This document shows positions 4,237-6,058 of a stretch of 6,058 bases of DNA, one piece after another. The first letter of the stretch is position 1. Each line of letters begins with the position of its first letter. Under the pieces are notes generated by a model, which worked only from the letters and a program-made list of their open reading frames with translations, was not told where the DNA came from and made no database searches. The position numbers and the translations under genes are program-made. Source of the stretch: a bacterium (GTDB lineage Bacteria; Bacteroidota; Bacteroidia; Bacteroidales; Muribaculaceae); contig SFWW01000088.1 in the NCBI GenBank assembly GCA_004559845.1, positions 1 through 6,058 on the forward strand. Direction: 5' to 3'.

Positions 4237-6058
4237 TTAAAGTTTCACTTTGCAGGCTTTCTCGCCTTGCTTCACAACGTAGATGCCTTCACCAAATGCG
4301 GCTTTCACGTGGCTCAAACTATTGATTTTCTCGCAGTTGATGAGCACGCGACCTTGAAGGTCATACACACTCACGGGTTGTTCAAGGTTGATCACCACTG
4401 TTGAGATGCCGGTCGCCACTTGGTTGTCGGCGCCTACCACCACTGCACTCACGGGCGCGCCTTCCGATGCAAGGTCTACTTCCACTGCGAAGACGCCTTG
4501 TTCGTTATGAATGAAGTCAAGGGTGAATTTGCCGCCTTCAGCCGGCAAACCGGTGGTGCTGAGGGTGAATTTGTCTTTGTCGGCTCCATACATCGAGATG
4601 CTGATGGGAGAAGTGAGCGCCACACCTTCCACACTGATTTCAGGGCTGGTGGCTTTTTTGCCTATCGTAGCGGGGAATCTGAGCTCTCTCACACTGGTGC
4701 GGATGAGGGGCACATTGGTTTGACCCCAAGTAAAGTCGTCCACAAAGTAGGATGTGGTGCTTTCCGTTCCGCGGTTGCTCTTGAAGCGGAACCCAATGAA
4801 GAAGGTGTCGGCTAAGTCGAGCCCTTTGAGGTCGATGGTGAATGGCACCCATTCGCTGTTTTGGTCGGGGGTGCAAGGTATGTTTAGACCTTGAATGGGT
4901 TCTACATACATGCTTTCGCCGTCTTTTTCAATGTAGCAAACTTCTAATGCATCGCTCATACCTTCGCGCATAAGGGTGCCCATCAGTTTGAAGGTGAGCA
5001 CCGGGTTGGCGCTGTTTTTGAAATCAAGCGCCGGGCTCACGAGGGTCATTACGCATGGCGTACTCTCTTCGGATTTACTGTCGTAGGGTGTCACCTTTGC
5101 TGCTCCGTTGCCATCGTCCCATGTGTAGCCCCACCAAGCACGAGTGCCCACTTGGGCAAGGTTTTTCCATCCTTCAAGGCTTAGCGCTTGGTTTTTGACC
5201 ACACCGTCGAAGTTTTGCACGTAGGATGTGAGCGCATTGCTTTCGTCCAGTGGCAGTTGGTCGCCTTCTTTTCCCGACACATCGTCGGCTGTGGCTACTC
5301 CCTTCACCGTCACGCTTTTGCTTTCGGCGTTGAGGGCAGTGAATTTAACAACATCTGTGTAGTTGCCTTCTACCAATGGCTTGAAGGTGATGGTGATTTT
5401 TGTATCGCCGTTTTTTAGCAGGGTGGCGTTGTTGATGATGAAAGCACCATTAGCAGTGCCTGACACTGTGGCTGAGCCGTAGTCAATCAGGTCGGAGGTG
5501 CTCACGGTGATGGTTTGCTGCACACTTGCTCCGGCTTTACATTCAAAGGTTTTCAGTCCTTCGGTGTTCACACTGATGGTGGGGGGAGTGGCGGGATTCC
5601 AAGCAATAGCATTGGCTGCATAACCCGTGTTGAGTGTGCTTACATTGCTCTCAAAATTGATGCGGGCTGTGTGCTTGCCAATGGATTGGGGCTTGTAGTT
5701 GAGGGTGATGGTGGCTGTTCCGCTTCCGGCGGGAATGCTGCCTTCTGACACCACAAATTGGTCGCTATTGGCGCCGGTAACATACACGCTCACGGCTTCT
5801 GCGAGGTTGGCATATTCCACTGTGTAGGTGGCATAAGTCGCTTGTTGACCGATAGCCACGGGCGAACCGTCGTACGTTACATGAGGTGTTACAATCATAC
5901 TAGGCTCGGCCACAGGTGCGCTGTCAAAAAGGTCTCCCCAAGCGGTGCCCACGCGAATAGCGTCGACAATCACTTCTGGTCCAACCTTGGTGGCTGAAGA
6001 ACCTTGACGAAGTTCGATGGCTTGGAAGCTCTTCATGTCGGCAGCGGTGTGGGTAGCA
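4237..6058 (-). CDS. Secreted multidomain surface protein with T9SS sorting domain, 5' end outside window
   Basis: The frame stays open from the stop at 4237-4239 to the right edge (six complete codons upstream of the Met at 6036), so that Met is probably internal and the true N-terminus lies beyond the window. Numbering from it: residues 1-37 look like the closing strands of a beta-sandwich domain (LRQGSSATK, then VIVDAIRVGTAWGDLF). About 45-145 and 152-248 are two Ig-like, ASH/HYDIN-like beta domains (GNYTDVVKFTA in the second). About 270-438 is a choice-of-anchor J (MAM-like) domain with YVQNFDG, GW, RAWWGYTW, SPALDF and SYFVDDFTWG. About 444-537 is a third Ig-like domain. The last 55 or so residues fit a T9SS type A sorting domain: VYDLQGRVL (557-565), GIYVVK (584-589) and a basic KACKVKL end. 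Such proteins cross the outer membrane through the type IX system and are cleaved and anchored at the surface or released. No catalytic motif is visible in this part; an enzyme domain could lie in the missing N-terminal region. The gene is convergent with the carbonic anhydrase gene. Confidence 0.85.
   Translation of the reverse strand, partial: ATHTAADMKSFQAIELRQGSSATKVGPEVIVDAIRVGTAWGDLFDSAPVAEPSMIVTPHVTYDGSPVAIGQQATYATYTVEYANLAEAVSVYVTGANSDQFVVSEGSIPAGSGTATITLNYKPQSIGKHTARINFESNVSTLNTGYAANAIAWNPATPPTISVNTEGLKTFECKAGASVQQTITVSTSDLIDYGSATVSGTANGAFIINNATLLKNGDTKITITFKPLVEGNYTDVVKFTALNAESKSVTVKGVATADDVSGKEGDQLPLDESNALTSYVQNFDGVVKNQALSLEGWKNLAQVGTRAWWGYTWDDGNGAAKVTPYDSKSEESTPCVMTLVSPALDFKNSANPVLTFKLMGTLMREGMSDALEVCYIEKDGESMYVEPIQGLNIPCTPDQNSEWVPFTIDLKGLDLADTFFIGFRFKSNRGTESTTSYFVDDFTWGQTNVPLIRTSVRELRFPATIGKKATSPEISVEGVALTSPISISMYGADKDKFTLSTTGLPAEGGKFTLDFIHNEQGVFAVEVDLASEGAPVSAVVVGADNQVATGISTVVINLEQPVSVYDLQGRVLINCEKINSLSHVKAAFGEGIYVVKQGEKACKVKL

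Noticed and set aside
4420..5997. Plus-strand frames opposite the surface-protein gene (for example 4420-4815 and 5758-5997)
   Set aside because: The minus strand encodes a continuous chain of recognisable domains ending in a sorting signal. The plus-strand products are short and unlike any family.
6034..6036. Met at 6036 as the true start of the surface protein
   Set aside because: The frame remains open to the window edge, there is no signal peptide after this Met although the protein must be exported, and the first residues read as the middle of a beta-sandwich domain.

Overview
The window looks like chromosomal DNA from a member of the Bacteroidota, probably order Bacteroidales. Three things support this. 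Both promoters that can be recognised carry the Bacteroidota -7 motif TAnnTTTG (TAAATTTG at 1497-1490 on the minus strand, TATCTTTG at 1658-1665 on the plus strand). The three start codons inside the window lack a purine-rich Shine-Dalgarno sequence and are preceded by A-rich or neutral DNA. The right-hand gene encodes a multidomain exported protein ending in what looks like a type IX secretion system (T9SS) C-terminal sorting domain, a system confined to this phylum. Genus cannot be decided from the sequence alone.

Layout. Bases 1-1460 (minus strand) hold a DUF1846/UPF0371 protein of unknown function, open at the left edge and lacking only its last residues. A 273-bp divergent intergenic region (1461-1733) holds a promoter for each flanking gene, two nearly identical TTTTC-GCAR-GAAAA dyads and a stem-loop at the predicted 5' end of the rightward transcript. 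Bases 1734-3518 (plus) encode a three-domain, eukaryote-type Xaa-Pro aminopeptidase (family M24B) with every expected metal ligand. After an 82-bp gap that contains six tandem copies of a 9-bp unit, bases 3601-4116 (plus) encode a gamma-type carbonic anhydrase family protein with the three zinc-binding histidines. A strong hairpin with an A-tract on one side and a T-tract on the other (4144-4184) separates it from the convergent surface-protein gene (4237-6058, minus), whose N-terminus lies beyond the right edge.

How the genes relate. The aminopeptidase and carbonic anhydrase genes are co-oriented, no terminator lies between them and no second promoter was found, so they are probably one transcript; no biochemical link between them is evident. 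The DUF1846 gene is divergent and may share control elements with the aminopeptidase. The surface protein is an independent, convergent unit. No rRNA, tRNA, CRISPR array, insertion sequence or phage gene was seen. I did not find a convincing new multi-gene system. The least explained features are the 9-bp minisatellite directly before the carbonic anhydrase start, the paired dyads in the divergent promoter region, and the conserved but uncharacterised DUF1846 protein.
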